Shown in pieces: positions 49,808 to 58,870 of a stretch of DNA of 64,000 nt. The position numbers and the translations under genes are program-made. The stretch comes from Keguizhuia sedimenti (GTDB taxonomy: Bacteria; Pseudomonadota; Gammaproteobacteria; Burkholderiales; Burkholderiaceae_D). The notes beneath the pieces are model-generated. The model made no database searches. It was not told the origin of the DNA and saw only the letters and a program-made list of their open reading frames with translations. The stretch spans positions 330,371 to 394,370 of the forward strand of contig JAUYVH010000003.1 in assembly GCA_030715135.1 (NCBI GenBank), read 5' to 3'. The stretch's first letter is position 1. Each line of letters begins with the position of its first letter.

Positions 49808-50530
49808 ATGACGCATCTTAAAGACCTGCCCTTTTCGACCCTGCAGTTCTATGCGACTGCGCCATATCCGTGCAGTTATCTGGAGGATAGGCAAGCCCGC
49901 TCGCAAGTTGCCACTCCCTCCCATCTTATTAATGCCGATATTTACTCGGAACTTGTAAGAAACGGGTTTCGCCGGAGCGGAATTTTTACTTATCGCCCAT
50001 ATTGCGATGGCTGCCAAGCCTGCGTACCGGTACGCGTCGATGTCAAAGCATTTGTTCCGAACCGCAGCCAGCGACGCGCGCAGAACCGGCATGGAGACCT
50101 CGTTCCCTGGGTATCCAACCTTGCGTATGTTAATGAACACTACGAGCTTTATCTGCGCTACCAGGCAGCGCGCCATGCAGGCGGCGGAATGGACCAGGAC
50201 AGCCGTGACCAGTATGCGCAGTTCCTGCTGCAGAGCAAGGTGAATACCCGGCTGGTCGAATTTCGTGATCCGGGCGGCAGCTTACGCATGATCAGCATCA
50301 TCGACATTCTGGAAGACGGGCTGTCTTCGGTGTACACGTTTTACGATCCTGACGTTACGGGAGCCAGCTACGGAACCTACAATATCATGTGGCAAATTGC
50401 GCAGGCAAAAGAGTTGAATTTGCCTTATGTGTATCTGGGATATTGGATCCAACGCAGTGAGAAGATGGCCTACAAAATCAATTTCAGGCCAATCGAGGTA
50501 TTGCAGCAAGGCAGATGGCGACCGCTGTAA
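49808..50530 (+). CDS. bpt: Aspartate/glutamate leucyltransferase (Bpt)
   Basis: 240 residues. The N-terminal Cys-containing domain [20 protein letters not shown] and [20 protein letters not shown], and the C-terminal ATE domain ([37 protein letters not shown]), mark the bacterial Bpt group. It adds Leu to N-terminal Asp or Glu, feeding them to the N-end rule. It neighbours aat, as in many Proteobacteria. Confidence 0.95.
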   Translation: MTHLKDLPFSTLQFYATAPYPCSYLEDRQARSQVATPSHLINADIYSELVRNGFRRSGIFTYRPYCDGCQACVPVRVDVKAFVPNRSQRRAQNRHGDLVPWVSNLAYVNEHYELYLRYQAARHAGGGMDQDSRDQYAQFLLQSKVNTRLVEFRDPGGSLRMISIIDILEDGLSSVYTFYDPDVTGASYGTYNIMWQIAQAKELNLPYVYLGYWIQRSEKMAYKINFRPIEVLQQGRWRPL

Positions 50531-50657
50531 TTGCCGACCTATTTCCTGTTTTTGCATATGCCTTTTCCTGACAGCAAGCTAAAATAGCGCTTTAACAATC
50601 CTCTGTTTTTGCGCTTGGACCGGCTGGTCCGCCCAGGCTTACTGCAAGCTTTCCATC

Positions 50658-51716
50658 GTGTCAGAAAAATTACTTTACACCTTAGCACGCCCTCTTCTGT
50701 TTTCGCTCGACGCCGAAACTGCCCATAATCTGACCTTGCCGGCCTTGCAAAAGGCTGCAACGCTTGGTTTGCTCAAACCAGCTACTCCGGCTCGAGACGA
50801 AGCGCGCATGGTGATGGGAATCCGTTTTCCTAATGCAGTCGGACTGGCTGCCGGTCTGGACAAAAACGGTGCCTATATTGATGGCCTTGCAGCGCTTGGC
50901 TTTGGGTTTATCGAAGTCGGAACCGTAACGCCGAAAGGGCAGCTTGGAAATCCCAAGCCGCGCATGTTTCGCTTGCCAAAGTCGCAAGCGATCATCAACC
51001 GCATGGGATTCAACAACGATGGCGTGGATGCTTTCATCCGCAACGTTCAGGCGTCCAGGTTCTATCAAAACAAAGAAGGCGTGCTGGGACTCAATATCGG
51101 CAAAAATGCCGCCACTCCTATCGAGCGTGCTGCGGAAGATTATTTATATTGTCTTGAAAAGGTGTACCCCTACGCCAGTTATGTGACGGTCAATATTTCT
51201 TCTCCAAATACCAAGAACCTGCGTCAATTGCAGGGTAGTTCCGAGCTGGATGCATTGTTGGGCCAGCTTAAGGATGCACAACGCCGATTGGCCGACACGC
51301 ATCAGCGCTACGTGCCTATTGCGCTGAAAATTGCTCCCGACATGGACGACGACCAGATCAAAAACATAGCCGATGCTCTGCTGCGCCATGGCATGGACGG
51401 TGTGATCGCCACCAACACGACCATCACGCGTGACGCGGTGCAAGGCCAGATGCATGCCGAAGAAACCGGAGGCCTTTCAGGCGCGCCGGTGTTCGAGTTA
51501 TCGAATAAAGTCATCCGCGCATTGAAACACGAAGTGGGCGACGCATTGCCGATTATTGGCGTCGGCGGCATCTTGAGCGGAAAAGAGGCAAGAGCAAAGA
51601 TCGACGCAGGTGCGTCTTTAATTCAACTCTACACTGGCCTGATCTATCGCGGCCCCGCACTGGTCAAGGAATGCGTCTCAGCCCTGAAAAATATGCCAGG
51701 CCCAGGCAAGCTCTAA
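50658..51716 (+). CDS. pyrD: Dihydroorotate dehydrogenase, class 2 (GTG start)
   Basis: 352 residues beginning GTG TCA GAA. The family starts with [20 protein letters not shown], the membrane-binding helices, then [34 protein letters not shown] and [15 protein letters not shown] (catalytic Ser). FMN-binding TGGLSGAP and GVGGILSG follow. It oxidises dihydroorotate to orotate with quinone at the inner membrane, the fourth step of pyrimidine synthesis. Last of the aat-bpt-pyrD run. Confidence 0.96.
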   Translation: MSEKLLYTLARPLLFSLDAETAHNLTLPALQKAATLGLLKPATPARDEARMVMGIRFPNAVGLAAGLDKNGAYIDGLAALGFGFIEVGTVTPKGQLGNPKPRMFRLPKSQAIINRMGFNNDGVDAFIRNVQASRFYQNKEGVLGLNIGKNAATPIERAAEDYLYCLEKVYPYASYVTVNISSPNTKNLRQLQGSSELDALLGQLKDAQRRLADTHQRYVPIALKIAPDMDDDQIKNIADALLRHGMDGVIATNTTITRDAVQGQMHAEETGGLSGAPVFELSNKVIRALKHEVGDALPIIGVGGILSGKEARAKIDAGASLIQLYTGLIYRGPALVKECVSALKNMPGPGKL

Positions 51717-52130
51717 CCTGAAAGGTTTGCAAATCCCAACATTTTGGCAACATCCTTCATCGCTCAGTGGGTGATGTGCATTGCTAAACTCCAATGGCAT
51801 CCTCGCTGGCAAGGCAGATAGAGAAAGACTTCTGCTTTGTGGCACTGCATTCTGCGTGCAGACACCCCATATTCATTAATAAAAAATACCGGTTTTACCG
51901 CAATTCCTTTCTAACCATTTCCTTTTTGCCAAGATAAGAGGCCAGCAGTTTTTCAACTTCGTCTATACAAGCATAGTCTTATTCAAATCCCATATAAGCA
52001 TAAGCTATAAAAATCGTTGCATATTGATTCATTTACTTCTAAAGTTGCGGCAAATTTTATTGTTAATCCCACATTCATAGCATTGCCAGGCTGTTAGCAC
52101 GTCCTTTTCGCAAGCTAGCAAACATATTCA
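51717..52130. other. Intergenic region upstream of the ABC importer
   Basis: About 410 bases, AT-rich from 51890 on. It should hold the pyrD end and the promoter of the transport operon. I found no clear terminator, riboswitch fold or sigma-54 element; a TTAGCACG-like box near 52095 lacks the GG needed. Confidence 0.35.
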
Positions 52131-52904
52131 ATGAAATTATCTTTTAGAAACGTTCACAAACGCTTTGCTGCTTTAGAGGTGGTCGCCGAGTTCAACAGTG
52201 AAATCGAGTCCGGCGAACTGGTGGCGCTTGTCGGTCCTTCGGGTTGCGGCAAATCGACATTGCTTCATATGGCCGCCGGGTTGGAAAAGCCGAGCAGTGG
52301 CACAGTGCTTGCGGATGATCGCCCCGTAACTGGCCCTCATCCCGAGCGCATGCTGATGTTCCAGGAAAATGCTCTGTATCCATGGCTTACGCTTAGCCAA
52401 AACGTTGCCATGGCATTGGAACTGCAAAATGCGGATAAGCAGGACGCATTGACGAAAGCGCGGGAATGGCTTGAAAAGGTCAAGCTGAAAGGTTTCGAAG
52501 ATTATTATCCGCATCAGGTATCCGGCGGAATGCGCCAGCGCACGGCTTTAGCACGCGCTTTTGTTTCGCAACCGAAAGCGCTGCTTTTGGATGAGCCGTT
52601 CGGAGCGCTCGATGCTCTCACCCGCATGACTCTGCAGGACGCCTTGCGCGAACTGATCCTGGAAGCCCGGCCGACAGTATTACTGGTGACCCATGATGTC
52701 GACGAAGCACTGTTTCTTGCGGACCGTATCCTGGTATTCAGCCCGCGTCCCGCTATCGTTCTAAGGGAGTTCAGCCTTTCGAGCCACCAGAAGACCCATG
52801 ACCTGTCCGAATATTCGGTCATGCGGCGCCAGATTTTAGCCCTGCTCGGCATCAATGCCGAACAGGATGAATTTGCCAAGACTTTAGGAGAAGTTGGGAT
52901 ATGA
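52131..52904 (+). CDS. ABC importer ATPase, NitT/TauT type
   Basis: 257 residues. Walker A is GPSGCGKST, the Q loop sits in LMFQENALYPWLTLSQNVAM, the signature is VSGGMRQR, Walker B ALLLDEPFGALDALTR and the switch His is in VTHDVDEALFL. The sequence resembles SsuB/TauB/NrtD-type ATPases for sulfonates, taurine, nitrate or similar solutes. The end overlaps the start of the binding-protein gene by 4 bases (ATGA). Confidence 0.9.
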   Translation: MKLSFRNVHKRFAALEVVAEFNSEIESGELVALVGPSGCGKSTLLHMAAGLEKPSSGTVLADDRPVTGPHPERMLMFQENALYPWLTLSQNVAMALELQNADKQDALTKAREWLEKVKLKGFEDYYPHQVSGGMRQRTALARAFVSQPKALLLDEPFGALDALTRMTLQDALRELILEARPTVLLVTHDVDEALFLADRILVFSPRPAIVLREFSLSSHQKTHDLSEYSVMRRQILALLGINAEQDEFAKTLGEVGI

Positions 52905-53896
52905 AACTAGCGAAAATTTTATTGCCGGCGCTTGCAGCGTTGGCGATGGCCGGATCCGCCATGGCAGCGGAAAAATTCAAGGTCGGCTATTTGCGCGTCA
53001 TGGATGATGCGCAGGCAATTGCAGCCTACGAAGGCGGTTTTTATAAAAAGCACGGCCTGGATGTTGAATTAATGGAGTTCAAATCCGGCACCGATCTCAT
53101 CAAGGCGCTGGTAAGCGGTCAGGTCGACAGCGGCGTACTGGGCTTTACCAATGCCGTGGCCTGGGCTTCCAAGGGCGCTGACCTGAAAGTCGTCGGCGGC
53201 GCGCAACTCGGCTATCACGCCCTCGTTGTACGCGAAGATGTGGGCATCAGCAAAGTGGCCGATCTGAAAGGCAAGATCCTTGCTTCGCAAGCCGAAGGCA
53301 GCACTGCGGATACCGTGCTGAAAGGCGTCGTTCTCAAGCAAGCAGGTCTCAAGCCGGACGATGTGCAAGTCATGGGTGTGAGTCCGCAGGTTGCGGTCCA
53401 GTCCCTGGCCGCTAAACGCGTGGACGCCGCTTTCCTGTTCGAACCGCAGGCAACCATTGCGCAATTGATCGCGCCGACCAAGCAGGTCTATGAAATCGGC
53501 GAAGTCTGGCCTTTCCCATGCATGGTGGTCATTACTTCCGGCGAAACGCTGAAGAAGCGCAAGGATGCCGTCTGGAAGTCGCTCGATGCGCAGCGCGAAG
53601 CGATCGATCTGCTTCAGAAAAAGCCGGCCGAAGCGTCCAAGCTGATTGCGAGCTACTTCATTGCGGAGCCGACCCTGAAGACCTTGAAGAAAGGCGAACT
53701 GCCGCGTGAAGCCGTGATCGCCGATGCCATCAAGAGCCAGACCTTCAATGCAGCGCTGACTCAGAAAGAACTTAGCCGCATGCAGGAAATCGCCGGCATC
53801 ATGCAGGAGCAAGGCGCGCTGAAAACGCTGGACGGCAAGCCTTACGATGTCAACAAAGTCATCGACCTGAGCTGGCAGAAAGAGCGCAAGCTGTAA
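52901..53896 (+). CDS. ABC importer periplasmic solute-binding protein, NitT/TauT type
   Basis: 331 residues. A signal peptide (MKLAKILLPALAALAMAGSA, cleaved near MAA) precedes a type 2 periplasmic-binding fold: FKVGYLRVMDDAQAIAAYEG, GFYKKHGLDVELMEFKSGTD and VDSGVLGFTNAVAWASKG. The later DAAFLFEPQATIAQLIA pattern is usual in the group. The ligand is unknown. It is translationally coupled to the ATPase gene; a hairpin follows the stop. Confidence 0.9.
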   Translation: MKLAKILLPALAALAMAGSAMAAEKFKVGYLRVMDDAQAIAAYEGGFYKKHGLDVELMEFKSGTDLIKALVSGQVDSGVLGFTNAVAWASKGADLKVVGGAQLGYHALVVREDVGISKVADLKGKILASQAEGSTADTVLKGVVLKQAGLKPDDVQVMGVSPQVAVQSLAAKRVDAAFLFEPQATIAQLIAPTKQVYEIGEVWPFPCMVVITSGETLKKRKDAVWKSLDAQREAIDLLQKKPAEASKLIASYFIAEPTLKTLKKGELPREAVIADAIKSQTFNAALTQKELSRMQEIAGIMQEQGALKTLDGKPYDVNKVIDLSWQKERKL

Positions 53897-53980
53897 ATCA
53901 AGTTGTAATGCCTAGATTGATGCCTGCATGAGGATTTATCTGCGGTATTGATTGTATACTGCGGGTTTTCCCGTCATGCC

Positions 53981-54010
53981 AAAGATGGTCGGCTACGCCG
54001 GCCATCTTTT
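53981..54010 (+). terminator. Strong hairpin with U-tract inside the ABC operon
   Basis: AAAGATGGTCGGC (53981-53993) and GCCGGCCATCTTT (53997-54009) form a 13-bp stem with one G-U pair and a 3-base loop, followed by TTTTATTTTT. It is 84 bases after the binding-protein stop and 16 bases before the permease start. It is likely a partial terminator and/or an RNA-stability element favouring the binding protein. Confidence 0.68.
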
Positions 54011-54025
54011 ATTTTTGAAGCAATT

Positions 54026-54799
54026 ATGAGCAACCAGACCCGCCTTACCGGTCATCAAAAGCGTACCGCAATGCTGTTGGCGGTCATCTTCATCCTGTTC
54101 ATGTGGCAGCTTGCCGCCTGGAGCATGCCGGCATTCCTGATGCCGGATGTGCCGACGGTTTTCAAGCGCCTTTGGGAAGAGCTGCATTCTCCGAACTTTC
54201 ATGCGGCCGTCACCGGCAGTCTGACAAGGCTTGGCATCGGCTACGGTTCGGCTTTGATACTTGGTATCAGCTTTGGTCTGGTCGGCGGCATCCTGTTTTT
54301 CTTCCGCGAAGTCCTGAAGTCGGCAATCATCATCCTGCAGTCTATTCCATCGATTGCGTGGCTTCCCCTGCTGCTGATCCTGATGGGCTTCGGCAACCTG
54401 CCCATCATCATCGACGTGGCGATCTCGGCATTTTTCCCGGCCGCTCTGTCGGTGATGAACGCCACCGAAAGCGTGCAGAAGGTGCATATTTCCGCTGCGC
54501 GCGTCATGGGCGCGACACGCTGGACCCTGATCAGGCGCGTCTATCTGCCTGCCGTCATGCCTGAACTGATCACCGGTGCACAGCTCGCATTCGGCAATGC
54601 ATGGCGTGCGCTGATCGCCGCTGAAATGGTGGTAGGCTTTGGCAAAGGACTGGGCCGGTCGCTGGCCTACGCCGGCGAAACTGCCGACATGATCGGTGTG
54701 ATGATGAATATTCTCGCCATCGCAATCCTGGCGCCCATGATCGATCGCTTCATCCTTGAAAACCTGAAGCATCGCGTCCTGCGCTATCAGTACGTTTAA
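54026..54799 (+). CDS. ABC importer permease, NitT/TauT type
   Basis: 257 residues from the ATG at 54026; 26 upstream in-frame codons run through the hairpin and are not likely coding. Six helices are expected. It is an SsuC/TauC-like BPD_transp_1 protein, with QSIPSIAWLPLLLILMGFGN and a coupling EAA loop around ARVMGATRWTLIRRVYLPAVM. The last gene of the canonical ABC trio is followed by the extra binding protein after 11 bases. Confidence 0.9.
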   Translation: MSNQTRLTGHQKRTAMLLAVIFILFMWQLAAWSMPAFLMPDVPTVFKRLWEELHSPNFHAAVTGSLTRLGIGYGSALILGISFGLVGGILFFFREVLKSAIIILQSIPSIAWLPLLLILMGFGNLPIIIDVAISAFFPAALSVMNATESVQKVHISAARVMGATRWTLIRRVYLPAVMPELITGAQLAFGNAWRALIAAEMVVGFGKGLGRSLAYAGETADMIGVMMNILAIAILAPMIDRFILENLKHRVLRYQYV

Positions 54800-54810
54800 G
54801 GTGGGCTTTC

Positions 54811-55617
54811 ATGCCATTTCCACGTTCCTCAATCCGGGCTGTTATTGCGGCGGCAGGCCTGTTCAGCACGGCCGCTTTGGCCTTTGCCGCCGGTTATGCA
54901 GAACGTGGAAATCCCCTAAGGCTGGGCATGGCACATGTGCCGCCTCCTTATCAGGCAGGTACAAAATTCCGTACGCCGGAAGCAATCGACTTGACGCTTG
55001 CCGAAAACGCGGCCAAAACGGCGCAGGCGTCGTTGAAGACTGTGCGTACCGATAGCACCAAGGGAAGAGAGTTGCTTGCTGCCGGCAAGCTTGATGCGCT
55101 GATTACATCGCTTTCCCCCTCCGGAAAACTGGATCGTGGCGACCTGGCAATCCGGACAGGGTATGCTGCAAGACCGATGGCCATCATGCGTACCGACACC
55201 ACCATTAAAACTGCGGATCAACTGCGCGGCCGCAAGGTATGCGTCTCGGAAGGCGGCCCATATGTGGGAATGCTTGCATCGAAATACGGCGCCCTCGAAA
55301 CCGTAGCGAAAGCGCCTGCGGATTCTTTGCTCGCTGTCCGGACCGGCGCATGCGATGCCGCCGTGCACGACAGCGCTATCCTGGAAGAACTGATCAAGCT
55401 GCCGGAATGGAAAAAGTTCTCCGCCTCGCTTTATCTCGGTCCGGCTGTCGAGCAATCGATCGTTGTCCGGCGTGACGATACAAGAACCTTGAATGCTGTC
55501 AAAACGGCAGCCAATGAGTGGCAGCGCAGCGGTTTCATCAACGAGGAAATCAAGCGCATGGTCCGTCATATAGCATTTGAAGTCTATTTGGACCAGAATG
55601 TACCGGATTGCCATTGA
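54811..55617 (+). CDS. Additional periplasmic binding-like protein (SBP_bac_3 type)
   Basis: 268 residues with signal peptide MPFPRSSIRAVIAAAGLFST, cleaved near AFA-AGY. The body resembles bacterial extracellular solute-binding family 3: GNPLRLGMAHVPPPYQAGTK, LAAGKLDALITSLSPSGKL, ADQLRGRKVCVSEGGPYVGM and SLLAVRTGACDAAVHDSAIL. This differs from the NitT/TauT-type binding protein at 52901. It is a second, unlike binding protein with no matching permease; it may sense or scavenge the same substrate. Confidence 0.78.
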   Translation: MPFPRSSIRAVIAAAGLFSTAALAFAAGYAERGNPLRLGMAHVPPPYQAGTKFRTPEAIDLTLAENAAKTAQASLKTVRTDSTKGRELLAAGKLDALITSLSPSGKLDRGDLAIRTGYAARPMAIMRTDTTIKTADQLRGRKVCVSEGGPYVGMLASKYGALETVAKAPADSLLAVRTGACDAAVHDSAILEELIKLPEWKKFSASLYLGPAVEQSIVVRRDDTRTLNAVKTAANEWQRSGFINEEIKRMVRHIAFEVYLDQNVPDCH

Positions 55618-55658
55618 TTCGATGACGGCGGTATCCCGCCATTCCTAAATACAAGACC

Positions 55659-56837
55659 ATGGCCTACCTCAAGAGCCTGCTTGCGGTGATCGCTCCTGCG
55701 CCGTCGAAGAACCGTTTCGACCGCCAGGAATGGGCCGGCGCATTCGGCGATATCGGCACGCTGATTCCTTTTGTTGTTGCCTATATCACGCTACTCGACA
55801 TGAATCCCCTTGGGGTTCTGTTTGCATTCGGGCTTGCAAAAATCGCTTCAGGTTTGTATTACCGCACGCCCTTTCCCGTGCAGCCGATGAAAGCCTCGGG
55901 CGCGATCGCCACAACCCAAGCAGCGCAGACTATAACGATTACGCAAGACATGGTTTATGGAGCCGGCCTCGCTACGGGCATAATCTGGTTTCTGCTCGGT
56001 GTTACAGGCCTGACGCGTCGCGTTGCAGAACTGGTCGGAAGGCCGGTAGCCCAGGGCATCATTCTCGGCCTTGGTTTCAGCTTCATGCTGGAAGGTATCA
56101 AGATGATGGCGCAAGCGTGGCTGATTGGCGGCATCGCCTTGGCCGGCACCTTTCTGCTCCTGGCAAACAAAAAATTGCCGGCCATGATGGTGCTGCTGAT
56201 ATTCGGTGCGATGACTGCATTTATCCAGACGCCCGGCCTCGCAAGTGAATTGAAGTCGATCGATTTTCGCCTTCAGTTGCCTGAATGGGCACTTGGCACG
56301 CTGACTTGGCGAGACTTCCTGCTTGGAGCGTTTTTCGTGGCCCTTCCGCAGGTTCCACTGACCCTGAGCAATGCAATCATTGCGATTACAGAAGAGAACA
56401 ATTCGCTCTTTCCAGACCGGCGCGTAACCGAGAAAGGCGTTTCCATTTCTACAGGCATCATGAATCTGTTGGCACCGATGGTCGGAGGTGTGCCGATGTG
56501 CCATGGCGCAGGCGGAATGGCCGGGCATAGCGCCTTCGGCGCGAGGACCGGCGGCGCCATGATCATCCTCGGTTCCATCATTGTCCTGCTTGCGCTTTTT
56601 TCAGGCGATTCGATTCATGTGATTTTCAAGATGTTCCCTGATCCTGTGCTGGGAGTAATCGTTTTCGTCACCGGTGCGCAATTGGCCTTGGGCACTTGTG
56701 CGGCAAAAGGATTCGGCAAGAAGGAAAATTTTGCCATGCTGGTTACTGCGGCTTTCGGCCTGTGGAATATCGGCATCGGCTTCGTGGCAGGCATGCTTCT
56801 GCATCACGCATTGCAGCGCGGTATCGTCAAGCTTTGA
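55659..56837 (+). CDS. MOT1-type sulfate/molybdate transporter
   Basis: 392 residues with about 11 helices. The start EWAGAFGDIGTLIPFVVAYI, then FAFGLAKIASGLYYRTPFPV, PMKASGAIATTQA, and the second repeat GVPMCHGAGGMAGHSAFGAR, carry the MFS_MOT1 signature (two conserved repeats with Pro and Gly). The plant and algal relatives take up molybdate with nanomolar affinity. Here it ends the ABC operon; the cargo, molybdate, sulfate or another oxyanion, is inferred. It is convergent with the M48-like gene. Confidence 0.86.
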   Translation: MAYLKSLLAVIAPAPSKNRFDRQEWAGAFGDIGTLIPFVVAYITLLDMNPLGVLFAFGLAKIASGLYYRTPFPVQPMKASGAIATTQAAQTITITQDMVYGAGLATGIIWFLLGVTGLTRRVAELVGRPVAQGIILGLGFSFMLEGIKMMAQAWLIGGIALAGTFLLLANKKLPAMMVLLIFGAMTAFIQTPGLASELKSIDFRLQLPEWALGTLTWRDFLLGAFFVALPQVPLTLSNAIIAITEENNSLFPDRRVTEKGVSISTGIMNLLAPMVGGVPMCHGAGGMAGHSAFGARTGGAMIILGSIIVLLALFSGDSIHVIFKMFPDPVLGVIVFVTGAQLALGTCAAKGFGKKENFAMLVTAAFGLWNIGIGFVAGMLLHHALQRGIVKL

Positions 56838-56891
56838 CCAATCAGATGCCGACAGGCAACGATGCAGAACAAGCGTCGGTGCCGTGCCGCA

Positions 56892-58070
56892 TCAATGCGG
56901 AACCAGTGGCCAGCCGTGCTTCAAATGGTGCTTCACCACGCCTGACACTGCGGTCATCACGGATAACCGGTAAGGCGTCGCCGGATGCAAGGCCGTGTAA
57001 CTGTTGAGTTGCGTTGCCGGAAACTCGCTTGCCAGACGTTTCCAGAACGGAGCCACTTTGTCGATGTCATAACCCCCCCTGGCAAGCAGATAGATTGAAT
57101 ATTTATCGGCCGTCGCATCCCTCACCGCGGTATAAGGCCGGATTTTCATAGATGAAGGCAACGATTTTGCAGATATGTCGAAGCTACGCAAACTGTCTAT
57201 CGTCGCAACCATGTGCGGCCGCACCCCTTGTATCACAAGGTTGTGAGCAATCTCTTTTGCCACCACGATTGCCAACTCGGTATCGGATTGAACATATTCG
57301 AGCATACCGGCCGTAATCAAGGAACGTTTTCCATCCGAATACGCATTGACGTAATCCGCATTTCCCAACTCTACGTCAATGGCGCAAATACTCGCCAGTG
57401 GAACATTTGCGACATAGTCGCTTCCGTCGCGTGCCAATCTCAACTTAATGCTGCTCTTTCCTCGCATCGCGGATGCCAGCTGGCGTGCCGCTTCCTGCTC
57501 TGCCTTGGGGCCGTTTGGCAAGTCATGGTTTTCAATGCCGAGCAAGATATCGCCCCGCCGTATTCCGCTTTTATCAGCACCGCTGCCGGACATGACGTTC
57601 ATCACCTGCAATCGGTCTGAAAGACCCAGTTCCTGTTCGGCTGCTTCAACAAAATCATCGGAATATGAATACTTTGTCCGCGCTACAATTCCTGTAGTCA
57701 GGCGTGTTTTCGTCTTGCATAGGCTGGCATTCTTCAATAAAAGAGGCGAAGCGACCGCATATAAACGATCATGCTGCTGCACCCATTTTCTAAGGCGATT
57801 CCTTCCGTTGAGAGAGACGGTACGCTGGCCATAGACGTTTCGATGCGTCTCAGCGTCAGCCTGGGATGGCGATACCAATTCCGCCTGAGCTTGAATCTTT
57901 CGCGTGCCCACTTCGGACTGTATGTCTTGCGATGCACAGGCGCCTAACAGTAAGGCCGGAATAGGCATGACGAGAGTACGAAATACAGGCAGAGAAAACA
58001 GCGGCAGCAATGCTTTTTTTACGGCTTCCGGCAACACGATTCCACCCAACTTATTTATATATCGATACAT
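56892..58070 (-). CDS. PDZ-containing M48-like lipoprotein with altered zinc site
   Basis: 392 residues. The N-terminus is hydrophobic and ends in a lipobox LLLGAC (Cys45), so the protein is probably lipid-anchored. A PDZ domain spans about 150-222 (VMNVMSGSGADKSGIRRGDI, LLGIENHDLPNG). The peptidase-like part has ELAIVVAKEIAHNLVIQ where M48 enzymes have HExxH: residue 272 is Lys, not His, while Glu273 and His276 remain. The later ExxAD position reads DATAD. It is thus probably a pseudoprotease. The start is 3 bases after the otsB stop, so it belongs to the trehalose operon. Confidence 0.8.
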   Translation of the reverse strand: MYRYINKLGGIVLPEAVKKALLPLFSLPVFRTLVMPIPALLLGACASQDIQSEVGTRKIQAQAELVSPSQADAETHRNVYGQRTVSLNGRNRLRKWVQQHDRLYAVASPLLLKNASLCKTKTRLTTGIVARTKYSYSDDFVEAAEQELGLSDRLQVMNVMSGSGADKSGIRRGDILLGIENHDLPNGPKAEQEAARQLASAMRGKSSIKLRLARDGSDYVANVPLASICAIDVELGNADYVNAYSDGKRSLITAGMLEYVQSDTELAIVVAKEIAHNLVIQGVRPHMVATIDSLRSFDISAKSLPSSMKIRPYTAVRDATADKYSIYLLARGGYDIDKVAPFWKRLASEFPATQLNSYTALHPATPYRLSVMTAVSGVVKHHLKHGWPLVPH

Positions 58071-58073
58071 TAT

Positions 58074-58868
58074 CTATCCGGCCAAGCGGCTGGTAATTGA
58101 ATTAGCCAAGCGGAACCGCACAAGCAACTCATCGAGCAACTGCAAAATGCAAAGTCGATGCGCGAGAAAAAACTTTGCGCTGCTGCGCGGTTCATGGCCG
58201 ATCCGAACGGACAAGAGCTCCGGATGCTGCATGCGAAAGACATCCTCATCGGTGACATCGTCGCCTACATACAATGCACCGCTTGCCTGACTTGCCGTCA
58301 GCAATGCCGCCATGGCATTTCCCTTGCCGCCCGCATCCGGAGGAAGAAGATTGAGCACGCATTTTCCAGCCATGATGCGGGCGGAAGGAAGCAGTTCAGG
58401 AAGCAAGGCCAGCAGATGCTGTTCGGCTCCGACACGATCACGCGCCATGCGGTAATGAATTGAAAGACTGTAGGTCTTATCCTCCATCCATATGTTTGGA
58501 TCAATCTCCGCATGCTCCGGAAGCTTCTGGCGCAGCGTGTCCAGCCACTGCCTGCACATTTCGCGGTATTCTGCAGCGTTTTCCTGCCAACCAGGCATTC
58601 CTTCGAGTCCATGATTGCCGACCAGATAATCCGGATGAAAACCTAATCTATCGCTGACATCGGCTACCGAGCGGCCGGTAATAATGGCAATCTTTGCATA
58701 ATTCGACAATTCGGCAAGCCGGGAAATAATATTTTTGGGGGCATACGCACGCTCGGGCTGAGTCACGAGCGGCGCAAGCGTGCCATCGAAGTCGAATGCG
58801 CATAACGATCCAGGCTTGGCCAGTTCATCGAGGCATGCCCTGCCGGCAGCGGAAAACAAATTCATCAT
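58074..58868 (-). CDS. otsB: Trehalose-6-phosphate phosphatase
   Basis: 264 residues from the ATG at 58868, two bases after the otsA stop. HAD motif I is FDFDGTLAPLV, motif II IITGRSVADV, and the acid motif IV VGDDVTDEDVF. YLVGNHGLEGMPG and the cap region with KGNAMAALL fit trehalose phosphatases. It releases trehalose from trehalose 6-phosphate in the cytosol. It lies between otsA and the M48-like gene with almost no gaps. Confidence 0.93.
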   Translation of the reverse strand: MMNLFSAAGRACLDELAKPGSLCAFDFDGTLAPLVTQPERAYAPKNIISRLAELSNYAKIAIITGRSVADVSDRLGFHPDYLVGNHGLEGMPGWQENAAEYREMCRQWLDTLRQKLPEHAEIDPNIWMEDKTYSLSIHYRMARDRVGAEQHLLALLPELLPSARIMAGKCVLNLLPPDAGGKGNAMAALLTASQASGALYVGDDVTDEDVFRMQHPELLSVRIGHEPRSSAKFFLAHRLCILQLLDELLVRFRLANSITSRLAG

Positions 58869-58870
58869 GC

